Positions 1 to 11,091 of a stretch of 64,000 nucleotides of DNA are shown piece after piece. A model generated the notes under the pieces. The model was not told the DNA's origin, made no database searches, and was given only the letters and a program-made list of their open reading frames with translations. Source of the DNA: Steinernema hermaphroditum (taxonomy: Eukaryota; Nematoda; Chromadorea; Rhabditida; Steinernematidae); assembly GCA_030435675.1 (NCBI GenBank), contig CM059622.1:9362001-9426000 (forward strand), read 5' to 3'. Position 1 is the stretch's first letter, and every line of letters begins with the position of its first letter. A program made the position numbers and the translations under genes.

Positions 1-1
1 A

Positions 2-229
2 CTCTCCGGAATGGTGGAACCGATAGCGGCGTTAGCAGGAGCAGCTGCCGTGATTCTAATGGAGCCGGTGCTCCCCTACGCACTTAGCTTTGCCGCCGGA
101 GCGATGATCTACGTCGTTGCGGATGATATCATCCCTGAAGCGCAGCGGAATGGTAACGGAAAGTTGGCCTCTATCTCAATGATTGGCGGTTTCTTGGTCA
201 TGATGAGTTTGGACGTCGGCCTCGGCTAG
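2..229 (+). CDS. SLC39A11: ZIP11-type zinc transporter, C-terminal end (partial)
   Basis: The last roughly 75 codons of a ZIP-family metal transporter that moves zinc into the cytosol; the rest lies left of the window. Two hydrophobic segments are visible. The second, with the motif SFAAGAMIYVVADDIIPEAQ, matches the metal-binding helix of ZIP proteins (small residues followed by DD and PE). The protein ends in MMSLDVGLG, the characteristic end of the ZIP11 branch. The frame is open from the first bases of the window and stops at 227-229. Followed by a poly(A) signal near 419. Confidence 0.85.
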   Translation, partial: LSGMVEPIAALAGAAAVILMEPVLPYALSFAAGAMIYVVADDIIPEAQRNGNGKLASISMIGGFLVMMSLDVGLG

Positions 230-418
230 TAGCGACGAGCTCAGATAACACCCTATGTTTCACTTGCATAATTTGCCATCTGTAAATACTGTGACCCTCT
301 TGTCCCCCCTTTATGTATCAACTGTGATATTATATTTGATTTTCGCCACACAGGTTCTTCGATCTTTCAGAAAGCATTCTTCCCTTCCAGTCAGAACAGG
401 ATTTCGTGAACTTTAAGC

Positions 419-424
419 AATAAA
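419..424 (+). terminator. AATAAA poly(A) signal of the ZIP11 gene
   Basis: AATAAA lies 190 bases after the stop codon and before the foldback repeat that begins at 541; no other plus-strand gene is near. Confidence 0.5.
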
Positions 425-540
425 TAAGTTGATAAGTTTATCTGGTTGTGCGGCGATGTTTATGCGTTGCATGTATACCTTGATCTCCTCACCGGATTTC
501 TTCGTGTTTATCGACTGTGAAGTGCATTTTTGTTATGACG

Positions 541-1372
541 TATACTCAGATTAAAAAATCTCTCGGCAAAACGGCGAGTCAGGTATGTTCGTGCAGCGCC
601 GAAATTTCAATGGGATTTTTGAGTTTCTGGATGAATCGCTTGTTTCCTTTGCGTATGAGGTGTGATTTCGAAAAAAAACTCAACATTATGTTGTAGATCT
701 ATCTCTGGCGGATCGTTTGCGCCATCATTGAGCGCCAGAGGTGGAATTTCCACGGGGGAGATAGCTTTTTTATCTCACCGACTTGTGTTTTTTCCTAGTT
801 TCTCGCCTTCTACACTGCGCGTCTTGTTCAAACTGGCACAACAGATCGCGCCGCCCGTCCTTGTCATCACAGAATCCATTTGGACCGATATGAAAGCTAT
901 TCAGCGCGGATCAGATCAATGCACTCAGAACATCGCATTTACACGCTGAGGTCCGTACCACGAATGTCCGCTTTTTATTCGCTTTCATTGTTCTTATTCA
1001 AATCGCTTTCATATCGGTCCAAGTGGATTCTGTGATGACAAGGACGGGCGGCGCGATCTGTTGTGCCAGTTTGAACAAGACGCGCAGTGTAGAAGGCGAG
1101 AAACTAGAGGAAAACAGAAGTCGGGGAGATAAAAAAGCTATCTCCTCCGTGGAAATTCCACCTCTGGCACTTAATGATGGCATAAACGATCCGCCAGAGA
1201 TAGATCTACAACATAATGTTGAGTTTTTTTTCGAAATCGCACCTCGTACGCAAAGAAAACAAGCGATTCATCCAGAAACTCAAAAATCCCATTGAAATTT
1301 CGGCGCTGCACGAACATACATCTTCATAAGTCGTGGCGGGAGCCTCCAAAGAGATTTTTTAATCTGAGTATA
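541..1372. repeat. Foldback element with about 360-bp inverted arms
   Basis: Bases 541-897 are an imperfect reverse complement of 1005-1372, separated by a loop of about 107 bp. The ends read TATACTCAGATTAAAAAATC and its complement, consistent with a TA target duplication and a mariner-like or foldback MITE. The open frames inside (for example 662-949 and 998-1183) are mirror images of each other and are not genes. The same terminal sequence occurs at 61714, so this is a dispersed family. Confidence 0.85.
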
Positions 1373-1380
1373 GCTGTTGT

Positions 1381-1520
1381 AACTGTGGGAGAGGGTGCGT
1401 CCTGGTTTGTTGAACAATGAAGCTCGTACCTTCGTGATTTGGTACACCACAGGGTAATCGTGCTAGGGTCATCCCCGCGAATTGGTACAGCGAATGCCGT
1501 ACGTTCGCTTTGAATTGGTA
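1381..1520 (-). repeat. Dispersed repeat, inverted copy of 2693-2812
   Basis: The reverse complement of this stretch resembles 2693-2812: both share a TGTACCAATTCG block, a CACGAT(C/T)ACCCTG block, a TGTACCAAATC block and GTTCAACAAACCAGG in the same order. No protein is recognisable. The function is unknown. Confidence 0.7.
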
Positions 1521-2012
1521 CAGAGTGCGCGGTGCTGATCATTTTGCAGACAACACGAGCACCGTTACCGATCATAATCGGTCCGAATTTGAAGATACGG
1601 GTTACTGAAGAAACTTTCGACTTTTTTGAGCCGTATTTTGACAGTTTATCGAACTTTTCTCGACACACAGGACATTAAATAAAAATCCAACAGGTGAATC
1701 TATGGCAAATTCTCTGCTGAGCATTTTGCGTGGGCGACTTCATTGCGAATTGAGAAAGTTCATCCATTTCTATGGTGTGGCTTTCATGGACTTTCATGAA
1801 AATATCAGAAATTTGTTAAATTTCCGTTAAAAATTGATCGGTTTTGGCTTTCAATGGTGGAATGCGTCTCGCTGAACATCATGCGGGCAACAAGAACACT
1901 AGTGCCTATCATAATAGCTGCAAACAGTGCTGGCGGATCGGATTGAAACTTGCAAATCCGAATCCGAAATCCGAATCCGACTTTTCGGAAATCCGAAATC
2001 CGAAAAGAAATC

Positions 2013-2625
2013 CCCCAGCGATCGGTCGGGTCGTCCGCTCGCTCTCTCTGAGGCTGTCTGAGCCGATTGAGTTGAGTGAGCGGTCGTTCTCGGCCGTCGT
2101 TGTTGGCGCAATGATCGCCCCGGCTCCCAGAAGGCCTGGAATACCAGGGAGCCGTAGTTCCACCGTCTTGCCAAGAAGCCCGTCACTGCCGCCCGACTCC
2201 ACTCGCGCCGCCAGAGAAGCCGAAGAACCGCCACAATTCCGAAGTCCGCGTCGCCAGCTGCCCTGATGGTCCCGGTTCGCCTGTTATGCTCCGACAACGC
2301 GTTTCGCCTGCATGCCTGTTCTTCACTCGTGCCGCCCGCGGAAGCCGCCGAAGAAGCTCCTCAACTCCGACGTCCGCGCCGCCACCTGAGCTGAAGATGG
2401 GTTTGCTGTGCTCCACCGTCTCCGGAATCAGCTCTTCGCCTCTCTGATGCCCGCGCACACTAATGGGATCGCCGTGCTCTACTCTGATGTGCCGAAGTCA
2501 GAAGAAGACCGGCGACTACGGAGTGATAATGTGTTTCTTGTGCATATATATAACGTCTCGCAAGGCGTAAGCCTTTGATACGAGAAATAAACTCGTGAAA
2601 CTCGTGAAATCCGAAAAATCCGATC
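2013..2625. repeat. Dispersed repeat, copy 1 (partner at 26829)
   Basis: Closely similar, with small gaps, to 26829-27332. Shared blocks include CCCAGCGATCGGTCGGGTCG near the start, GGCGCAATGATCGCCCCGGC in the middle, and a tail with GGCGTAAGCC followed by AAACTCGTGAAA-type short repeats. Open frames on both strands are shadows of this repeat. It may be a long terminal repeat or a non-autonomous element; no typing domain is present. Confidence 0.75.
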
Positions 2626-2692
2626 CGAAATCCGCCAGCACTGGCTGCAAATCGCACTAAACGAGTTAAGGAAGATCTGGCTAAATTGGTTT

Positions 2693-2812
2693 CCGAACGT
2701 GCGACATTTACTGTACCAATTCGTGGTCCTGGCACGATCACCCTGTACCAAATCAGGTGTACCAAATGTACCAAATCGTTCAACAAACCAGGCAATACCG
2801 TGGGAGAGTTTC
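2693..2812 (+). repeat. Dispersed repeat, partner of 1381-1520
   Basis: Plus-strand copy of the repeat described at 1381-1520. It lies immediately before the MRPL24 coding region and may contribute to that gene's 5' leader. Confidence 0.6.
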
Positions 2813-2858
2813 AGGATCCGCTATGTGGGTTACTCGAGTGTGCCATCTTCCTCGACGC

Positions 2859-3836
2859 ATGTACATCGATTATGACTATGCGCGTCACTTTCCTAAGTCG
2901 TACATGGAGAAGATGAAGCGAAATGTTCCTCGAAAGATCTACGACAACCGATTCGGAGCGCCGGCGATTACTCGCTGGGTGTAAGAACTGTATAGCTTGT
3001 AACTTCACCGATTGGGAATTTAGCCTACATCCCGATGATTACGTTCCCGGTGTCAAGCGAGCTTGGGAAGACGAGGAACTCACCGTGAACATGAAGAAGT
3101 CGGATGAGTACCACGGAAAGAAGATCATGCAGAGGTACTACGAACTGGCGGAGCCTCAGCAAAAGTCGATACCCTCGGAAGAATGGACCTTCTTTCCTGG
3201 AGACCTCGTGCAAGTTATGGTTGGGAAGCATAAAGGTTGCCAGGGATCTATCAGTCACGTTATTCGCGAAACCAATGTTGTATACGTTGATGGCCTCCAT
3301 ACGGTACGAATGCCGAAGGTTCGCTGATCGTGATGGCTGAAGTTCAGGTTCTCGAGAGTGAAATCAAGGATGCAGCGAAATTGGGACTGCAAGACATGAA
3401 AAGGTTCAAGGAACAGCCACTCTACGTCGCCAAGAATGAGGTGCAACTTGTGGACCCCAACGACAAGTAGGCTGGATTCATTCGCCCGTTTTTATGCATA
3501 TATTTGCAGCATGCCGTGCACAGCTAAGTGGCTACTCAATGAATCGAAAACGGAGTACGTCAGAATCAGTGAACGGACGGGCTACGAGATCCCCGTACCC
3601 GAGCAGGCAAAGGTCACCTATGAATACGTCACAGCTGACAAATACATCGGTAAACGGATCCACTTCTCTGGCCCACTTATTGTTTTACTATTTCAGAGGT
3701 GGAAGGGAAAGACACTCCGTCCGCAAAAGTCCTGGAACGCACCTATGTACCCAAATTGATGACCTTCGAAGAGGAAATCATAAAGTCGCTGGGCATCGAA
3801 GAGGAGAGGACATCGAAGCCAACTTACTGGTATTAG
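2859..3836 (+). CDS. MRPL24: Mitochondrial large-subunit ribosomal protein bL24m
   Basis: Component of the large subunit of the mitochondrial ribosome. Five exons can be joined in frame: 2859-2980, 3024-3303, 3348-3466, 3510-3649 and 3697-3836, giving about 266 residues. A KOW motif is clear in exon 2 (EEWTFFPGDLVQVMVGKHKG, then QGSISHVIRETNVVYVDGL). The protein ends in the family signature LERTYVPKLMTFEEEI...PTYWY. The start is the least certain part: ATG 2859 precedes a basic stretch that could be a mitochondrial targeting region, and a dispersed repeat abuts it upstream. Introns are 43-47 bp. Confidence 0.88.
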
Positions 3837-3999
3837 AGCTAGGTTGACATTTGCTGTTTTTGTTGATGATAAAACATTTCTTCCATGTATCAGGAAAACA
3901 AACTATCTACAACATCGACAAAGCTAAGACCTCTCCGAATAAATAAGCTTATTAGTGCTAAAACAAGTTGCATTACCCATATTCACACGCATCACAGAT

Positions 4000-5944
4000 T
4001 CAAAGCTCCGGCTTCGACGGGACGGGACTATGCCCCTCCTTGTCATCGTCTTTCGCCGTCGGAGTGCTCGTGGCAGCTGGTCCGTGTATCACTGCTACGA
4101 CTTCCTTCTTGAATTTCGCCTTCGAGGGCTTCACCTCGGCCGCGGCCTGGTCCACTTCATCTTTTACGACGTCGTTTTCCACGGTCTCTTCTATGGACCG
4201 TTTTCTGTCCATCGACATAAGTCCGAAGTCATCAGCCGTTTGCATTTCGCTGCAGAGAAGCGGAGAGTCCACTCCCAGGACGTACTGGCACGTGGACGGT
4301 TCCAGAAGGAACAGGCTGATGTCCAGATTTCCGGCGTTGGGGCGGCACCGCATCCTAACTTCCACGCTTCTGGAAAAGACCGAAATTAAGGTCACAAGAT
4401 TGGTTAACATGCCTGTGGACATTGCCTTCACAAAGGTCCCCGGCGCCATATAGATGAGTGACCTCCGTTACCTTACCGTTAACCTAAAGCGCAAGTTGGA
4501 TTTTCCTCATCACTCTAGGGAACTTACAATAACGGGTCCCTTTTTTGGGTTCTGCTCGATGAAAGCTTCGTGGATCTTTTGGTCAAAGTAGCCCAACACA
4601 ATCTCCGTCCGCTCCCCATTCTTTTCTTCGTGATATTGAGTTACCTTAACGACATTTCCAACTGCGAAATAGAAACGTTGACTGTGATACCTTCTGTCCG
4701 TAGCACAGTTCGTATCTCCACCAGCCGGTTCCACCCTTAAGACAGCGGCTTGACAGAATCTCACCAATCGAACCGTCACTTTCTTCGGACTTGGAAAACT
4801 TAGGGCCAGCTTCCTTCTTCAGCTTTTCGCGAATACGCTCCACCATCTCCTTCTTGTACTTCTCGAGCCCTTCCATGTCCGGCAGCGAATCAAGCATGCG
4901 AATAATCTCCTTGTACTCGTCCGTATCCAGTTCGTCGAAGAACTTGATCTTGAAGGCTGTCGGGTCTTCGTCGCTACTTTCCTCGTCCACATCCGAAGAA
5001 GATCGCGTTTTGTAATCCTAAACGGAATGTACTTGCTGAAGTGCCTGGAAAACTACTCACACTACGGAAACTCTTCTTCAAATCTTCTTCCATACGGAGA
5101 ACGCTCTTGGGACGAGGTTCCGTCACATCGTGTTTGGCATAGCAATTGAGGTCGTGCTCCTTGGACACGGGCGCCGGGAAGGACGGATGCGAACAGAGTC
5201 GCTTCGTGTAGATGAAGATTTCGTACACACACGATGAAGTTTCTCTGACAGAGTGAATATAATCCTCGGCGTTCTGAAGATTTGCTTGAAACACAAGAAG
5301 GTCGCTCAGAGTTACCGGCCAGCAGACGTAGTTCATTGTGGTGACGCGAGGGGAGCCGCTGATGTCGCAGAGGGAACCTTGACGATAGACGACTGAGTAG
5401 TAGGCCGAGTCCTTGTCGTCAATTCTTTTCGTGGGGGGATTCAGTTCGTCGAATACGCGAGCCTCCTTCGCCACCTCTTCCCCGCGGTAGTAGCCCATGT
5501 AGTATTCGAGGCCAATGGATCCTCCTTTTTCTTCGTGAAACTGCCGGATGTAGCGCCCGTGACAGATCTCGTAGGTCCAGTAGCCGTCGTTCCTATAGGC
5601 ACACTGCTCTTCATTCATCGGGGCGATCAGTTCCGCCGGACTAGGTCCGGAATATGAGTTTATCTTCGTTCTCTTGGTCTGAAAGGCATGTAGAAAATCG
5701 GTTCCTTATAGTCACGTACCTCAGAGATGAGCTCAGGAAACGTACAAAGATATGGTTCGTTGTCCACACTGACCACCGGCAACATCTGATCCTCGAGCAA
5801 GTTGGACGGCAGGGTTGCCCTGGGCAGGTAGTTGATACGGTAGGCGATGGAGTCATCAATGTCCCGCAGGTGCGGAAGTATCTCTGTGGCCAAACAGAGG
5901 CACACAGCGCTCAGCGTGACGACTGAGAGAAGGTGGCGGACCAT
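4000..5944 (-). CDS. ERLEC1: ER lectin with two MRH domains (ERLEC1/OS-9 family)
   Basis: Luminal lectin of ER-associated degradation that recognises trimmed N-glycans on misfolded proteins and passes them to the SEL1-HRD1 ligase (family knowledge). Six exons: 5720-5944, 5061-5678, 4691-5017, 4528-4644, 4413-4483 and 4000-4369, 575 codons. A signal peptide follows ATG 5944 (MVRHLLSVVTLSAVCLCLA). MRH domain 1 contains GYWTYEICHGRYIRQFHEEK. MRH domain 2 contains GWWRYELCYGQ joined to VTQYHEEKNG across an intron ending in AAG. Between them is an acidic stretch with EESSDEDP, and the tail is charged. The last intron appears to start with GC rather than GT. Two MRH domains favour ERLEC1 over OS-9. 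A splice acceptor (TTTCCAG) lies 17 bases before the ATG. Confidence 0.82.
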
Positions 5945-6549
5945 GGTGGTCACATCAACTCTGGAAATAAAACTGCGTTCAAACAACGTATCGGGGAGAT
6001 TCGAATGCATTTCACGACCTTCAATTGCACACTGGTTCGCCAACACGCACTCTTCTACAGAAGTAGAGCCGGAGGCACCTCTCGAAGTCGAAGAAGGCGA
6101 ATGACGACGCCGCCAGATGACAGTTGGAGGCGGACCACCCACGAAGACAGCAGATCCACGCATGTCAACAATCGGCTTTCCAATCTTTTCCACTCGGAAC
6201 TCCGCATCAAGTCCCTCTTAACGTCGTCTTTTCTGAATCCTCCGATTCAGGCCTTCGAAGACGTTGCGCCACAGAGCGCCTCACTGAACAGATTCGCCAC
6301 TCTGGCGGCGCTTCGGTGACGTCTTGTCACCGGCATCGGGCGCCGCCTACCGTACCCCGAAGTGTTACGCGTACACTTGGCGTGCTGTGAACGTCTCACG
6401 TTCGGAGTTTGTTCTGCGTGGAGTCGCCGCGACGGTCACTTCTCGCGCGAATTCCGCTAAATCATCCGATCTCTTCAGAGGCGCCGCCATCGCAGATTCC
6501 GAAGCGTCGCCGATGAAGCAGAGCTGAAGAAGGCTGCAACGATACGAAC
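5945..6549. other. Divergent intergenic region between ERLEC1-like and SLC30A5
   Basis: About 600 bp between two genes transcribed away from each other. Both strands have open frames, but none shows a recognisable domain. It probably holds both promoters. No TATA box or other site can be named with confidence. Confidence 0.4.
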
Positions 6550-9442
6550 ATGCTTGCGCACGATTTCCTGCGACACGAGGAGGGCCGCACTTTCGTGCCC
6601 ACTTCTTCGTCAAGGTATCTGCTCCCATATGTCCACTGTTTCATTGCCTCCTTCAGGTCGGCGTGGTTCTTCTCCTTCCTCGTCGTCGCCAAACTTCTAC
6701 GATGCGTCGGAATCTTCCTTGTCGATGTGTTGGCGAAGTCTCTCCATGTCATGGGATTGTTGTGGATCTTTAAAATTGTGTATGTTCAGAATTCCGTGTT
6801 TTGCCGCTCAGGGAGGGATGTTTCAGCTCGTCACTGATTCTCCTACCTATTCACAAGCCTTTCAATAATGGAAAACCGATTAGAAGATCTTTGGTAAGTA
6901 CTTTTCTGCTTTCGAGTATGGTTGGCTTTCTTTAGTATGTCCGCATTGGACAGATCGCACTGTTCAACTGTGTCATAGAAGTCATCTGGTTCTACGGAAT
7001 TACGCTCTGCGGTCCCCTCCGCTCGGTTCTCATTTTCGAACAGAGCTCTTCCGTCGTACTGGCGGCTCTACTGGCCTTCTCGAAAGGAGGTTCCTCTCCA
7101 TCGAAGACTCGCGGACTGATTTCGCTTGTCGTGGGATACTTGGCGCTTATGTTTATGGACAGTGACTCTACGGTCGAACTCAACCACTGTAGGCTTAAAG
7201 TTCATTTGGGCAGTGTATCACTTACTCCTTGCAGCATCGACCCACGGCCACCACAACGGACTGAACCACATGTTCTACCATGTCATCAACTGGTTCGGCG
7301 TTTCGGATCACAAAGGCGGCGTCTTCCTCCTTATATTTGCGATTCTCGTTCGGATCGCGTATGACTCTCAGTTCCGTCACATGGCTGTTGAAATTGGAGG
7401 ACCAAAACGTCTCTATTCTATGGTGAACGCCGCATCTGCTGTATTTCTTACACCCTTAGCCGTTCTTTCACTAGTTGCTAGCAACGTAAGAGACGTTTTG
7501 ATATGTTCCATATCCTGGTTCAGGCTCATATCGAATCGTACTTCAACTTCCTCTTTCTTCTTTTTGTGGCTGTGTGCTTCGTCGTGATTATCGACTTTTA
7601 CGCCGAATCTATTTGCTTCCAGGTGCATATTCTGAAGAGACGTTGATTCGTATATATCATTTGCAGCATGTTGCCGATCCTGTCATGGCTCAAGCTCGGT
7701 GGTCTCCCATTACCATGTTCTTGTGTGCGTTGATCCTAGCATGGCTGTGGTACCAGCCCTCCGTAGATACAGTCATAGGGTCACATGCGTTATCCGGCGG
7801 TGTCGTGGTTACCGTAATCTCGTTCAGTATAGGTAAGGTGGTAACTATTCGGCAACCAGGCCCATCCCCGCAAATTTCAGCTTCCTTTGTGCTGACCTCT
7901 CCGAACACGTCCAGATCGCGAGCCGGGCACTTTGTGGGAATGTCCGACAGCGGGCTTCCGCTGTATACCTCCGGCGAGGCGTTTCTTCAGCGGACTTCTC
8001 GCTCGATGCTTCTGTTTCTGAAAGAGACGCTGCGGGATATTCTTGCCAACTCGGATTCGCGGCGTATATTCTGGTTCCTGTGTGCCAATCTAGCGTTTTG
8101 CGGAGTCGAATTCACCTACGGGTTCCTCACCAACAGCCTTGGACTGATCTCCGATGGATTCCATATGCTCTTCGATTGTACAGCCCTTGTAAGTCTTCCT
8201 TACCGTACTCCACGACACTTGGCGGCTCATTGATTGAATCTTTGATCTACCTTTTCCAGTGTCTCGGTCTCGTCGCTTCTGTGATGTCCAGATGGCCAGC
8301 CAGCAGAAGATACTCTTACGGATACGGACGTTTTGAAGTTCTTTCTGGCTTCGTTAACGCCATGTTCTTAATCGTCATCGCATTATTCATCTTTCTCGAA
8401 GCCCTTGAGCGTCTCTACGATCCCCCAGATGTCCACACCGACAAATTGATGGTTCTTTACAGTGATGTTCCCTCTTGACCACATTTGTTTAGCTTGTGGC
8501 GGTTGCTGGCCTCTTGGTCAATCTGTTCGGAATGTACGCGTTCCATGGTGGTGGACATGGCCATTCGCACGGAGGGGGGGATTACGGTCACTCGCATGGG
8601 GGCCATGGACACTCTCATCATGGACATTCACACGGTGGAGGCAACGCAAACATGCAGGGTACGTCGTCTAAATAACTGAAGAGCTGACTTCGCTGTTGTA
8701 GGTGTCTTCCTTCATGTGCTCGCCGATACTTTGGGATCAGTCTTCGTCATTATCAGTACACTCCTGATTCAGTGGCTCGGATGGAAGTGGGTCGATCCGT
8801 TCTGCTCTCTCATTCTATCGCTGCTTATCCTTGGATCAGTTTATCCTCTCTTGAAGGCCTCCGCAGCAAATCTGCTGCAGAATATTCCTCCCGAACTCGA
8901 ACATGACTTCGAACACGCTCTTGACGAGGTACTGTAATACGATTCTTCGGAAGGAACACCTTTTCGTGTTTCAGATTCTTCATGTCGAGGGAGTTGAGTC
9001 CTATTCGCGGGCTCACGTCTGGCAGCTCAAGTCCGAGATGAACGTCGCCAGCTTGAACGTCCAAGTGAAGGAGGAAACAAATGAGCAGATGATACGGACG
9101 AGAGTCGAAGAGATTATGAAGGAAGCGGGGGTGAACCAGTCGACGATCCAGGTGGGTGTGGCCTTCCTCTGTCGGTTTGTAGCGTAATGCGTTTCAGGTT
9201 GAGAAGCAGTCCTTCTTCAATAGGATTCAAGCGCTTTGTCCGTCATACAGAGTACCCCATGTGGTTACTAGAGGGGCTTTAATACACTCCTCGAAGAAGT
9301 ATGACGATGACCATGGACATGGTCACTCGCATTCCGGGGGTCACGGTCATTCCCACGGGGGACATGGTCATTCGGTGAGTTCTGTGCCTAGAATCGAGTT
9401 CCTAACTCTTCTCTTTTTCAGCATAATGGGCACGCGCATTGA
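6550..9442 (+). CDS. SLC30A5: Zinc transporter ZnT5 (cation diffusion facilitator)
   Basis: Loads zinc into the early secretory pathway, usually as a heterodimer with ZnT6 (family knowledge). Fourteen exons join in frame to about 763 residues, close to human ZnT5: 6550-6614, 6657-6779, 6827-6893, 6936-7188, 7235-7485, 7524-7622, 7667-7832, 7881-8188, 8260-8451, 8493-8658, 8702-8928, 8975-9151, 9198-9374, 9422-9442. The long extra N-terminal membrane region typical of ZnT5 is present (GITLCGPLRSVLIFEQS; VSDHKGGVFLLI). The CDF core carries LGLISDGFHMLFD, a histidine-rich loop and FLHVLADTLGS with the HxxxD zinc site. The C-terminus has an added histidine-rich tail, which human ZnT5 lacks. ATG 6550 is the most plausible start but is not proven. 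Confidence 0.93.
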
Positions 9443-9694
9443 AGCGGCGTTTTGTCTTTGTTGTTACTCAGTAATTTATGAACTGTACAGTCTCTCAAAC
9501 AGGTCTTGGGTTGGGTAGCTAAGAGACAAAGAAGAATATGTGATGATTGTTGATATGAAATTTATAAATTATTTAAGAGATTCGAAGGATAAATGAATAG
9601 ATGTTTTCTCGGTATGCCTTCGGTGCCACGAGGATCCTCCTATCGTACTTTCTGCATCTGTTCACCCCGAGCCGACGTTCTTCAGGACGTCGGG

Positions 9695-10911
9695 ATGAGT
9701 GACGAGGACATCTTCGCGCCAGTATCGCCACTTAACATCAGCCGATTCTCGTTTGGAGTGCTCGACTCTCCGCGGTCACCAGCCCAGAAGCGTCCCCGGA
9801 GATCTCTTTCGCAGATAGGGTCGTCGACTTCGAATATCCCTGCCTGGACTCTGTCCACTGCTTCCCCGCTGACAAATGCGCTTGTGTCGCCTGTGAAACG
9901 CCGCGTGCCGAAGCCGGTGACGGTGCTCGACGAATTCTTCGGAGTTTATTGTTTGATCAGTCAGAGTCCGCTGAAACACTACAAGGTTTATCCTCTTGCT
10001 TGGATACTCATCGTGATTGCTTTCAGAATCGGTGTTACATTGGGTATACGGTAGACCCGAACCGAAGAATACGACAGCACAACGGCGGAGCACAGAAGGG
10101 TGGCGCGAACAAGACTGACAACCGTGGACCGTGGTGAGTAGTTAATTCTTGAGGATCTGGTGTACTTCTGTGTTCAGGGAGATGGTGTGCATCGTGCACG
10201 GGTTCCCGAACTCGGTGTCCGCCCTCCGCTTCGAGTGGGCGTGGCAGAATCCGGACAAGTCGCGGCGTCTCCGTGACCTTCACCTCAAGAAGTCCCCGAA
10301 AGAGTCCCCGTTCGCCTTCCGCCTGCGCATTTGCTGCCACATGCTGAACTCGGAGCCCTGGAATCGACTGGCTCTAACCTTCAGGTGGCTCCAACCTGTA
10401 AGTCCCTCCACAGCCTTTTCTTAACAGATTCGCTTCAGCAGTTCGAGCTCTCATTTCCCTTGGAAGTGCTCCCGCCCCGCCACATTGATGTTCAGTACGG
10501 CCTCGTGGAGAAGACCTCCAGCGTGGTGCCTACTGCTTTGGAAGAGTACGAGATGATCCGCTCCTGCGCCATCTGCGCCAAAACCATCCAAACGGTAAGT
10601 CGTCGAAAGTCGTTCTTTCGCTGAGCGCTGTCACTCAGATCTCCGACATGCTCCGTTGTCCCTCCCTCGCCGCTTGTGGACACTTCCACGTGAGATGCCT
10701 CGCTGAGCACTCGATCGCCGAGTCGAACGAGGCGGAGAACTTCCTGGTACCGATATCAGGCCGCTGCCCTAAATGTGCCAAGCCGTTCCGATGGGGCGAT
10801 CTGGTACGCGACCAGAGGAACCTCCAAACTGTTGATGCAAACAAGCCGATGTTTGAAAACGAAAGAATCGCTGTCGGAATGGTGCCGAAGCAGGAGCTCA
10901 GAAAATGTTGA
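9695..10911 (+). CDS. SLX1: Structure-specific endonuclease subunit SLX1
   Basis: Catalytic subunit of the SLX1-SLX4 nuclease that cuts branched DNA such as Holliday junctions (family knowledge). Five exons: 9695-9985, 10027-10133, 10178-10397, 10439-10594 and 10639-10911, 348 residues. The GIY-YIG domain begins FFGVYCLIS and continues [20 protein letters not shown], with the conserved Tyr and Arg. A C-terminal zinc-binding RING/PHD-like domain follows: CAICAKTIQ, then [17 protein letters not shown] and [16 protein letters not shown] roughly 90-residue Ser/Pro-rich N-terminal extension precedes the nuclease domain. ATG 9695 is preferred because a TTCTTCAG acceptor lies just upstream; an in-frame ATG exists at 9593. 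The gene begins about 250 bp after SLC30A5 on the same strand, so co-transcription is possible. Confidence 0.92.
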
Positions 10912-11091
10912 GCTGTTTATTTTCATTGTATCTTACTATTCAGAATTAAAACTGGTACGAGTTTGTATGGGAGGCAGGCAACTCAAACACATTTTATAAC
11001 GGCTAACAAGTAAAAATCTCGTAACAACTTTTTACATGAAACGTTAGGAGGGCAGTTTGTTATATATAATAGCTTAGAATTCTGTAAACTA

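Noticed and set aside
662..1295. Open frames at 662-949, 998-1183 and 1023-1295 as genes
   Set aside because: They are mirror-image translations of the two arms of the foldback repeat.
1844..2458. Overlapping open frames on both strands as a protein gene
   Set aside because: The DNA is a dispersed repeat also found at 26829; frames are not conserved between the copies and no domain is visible.
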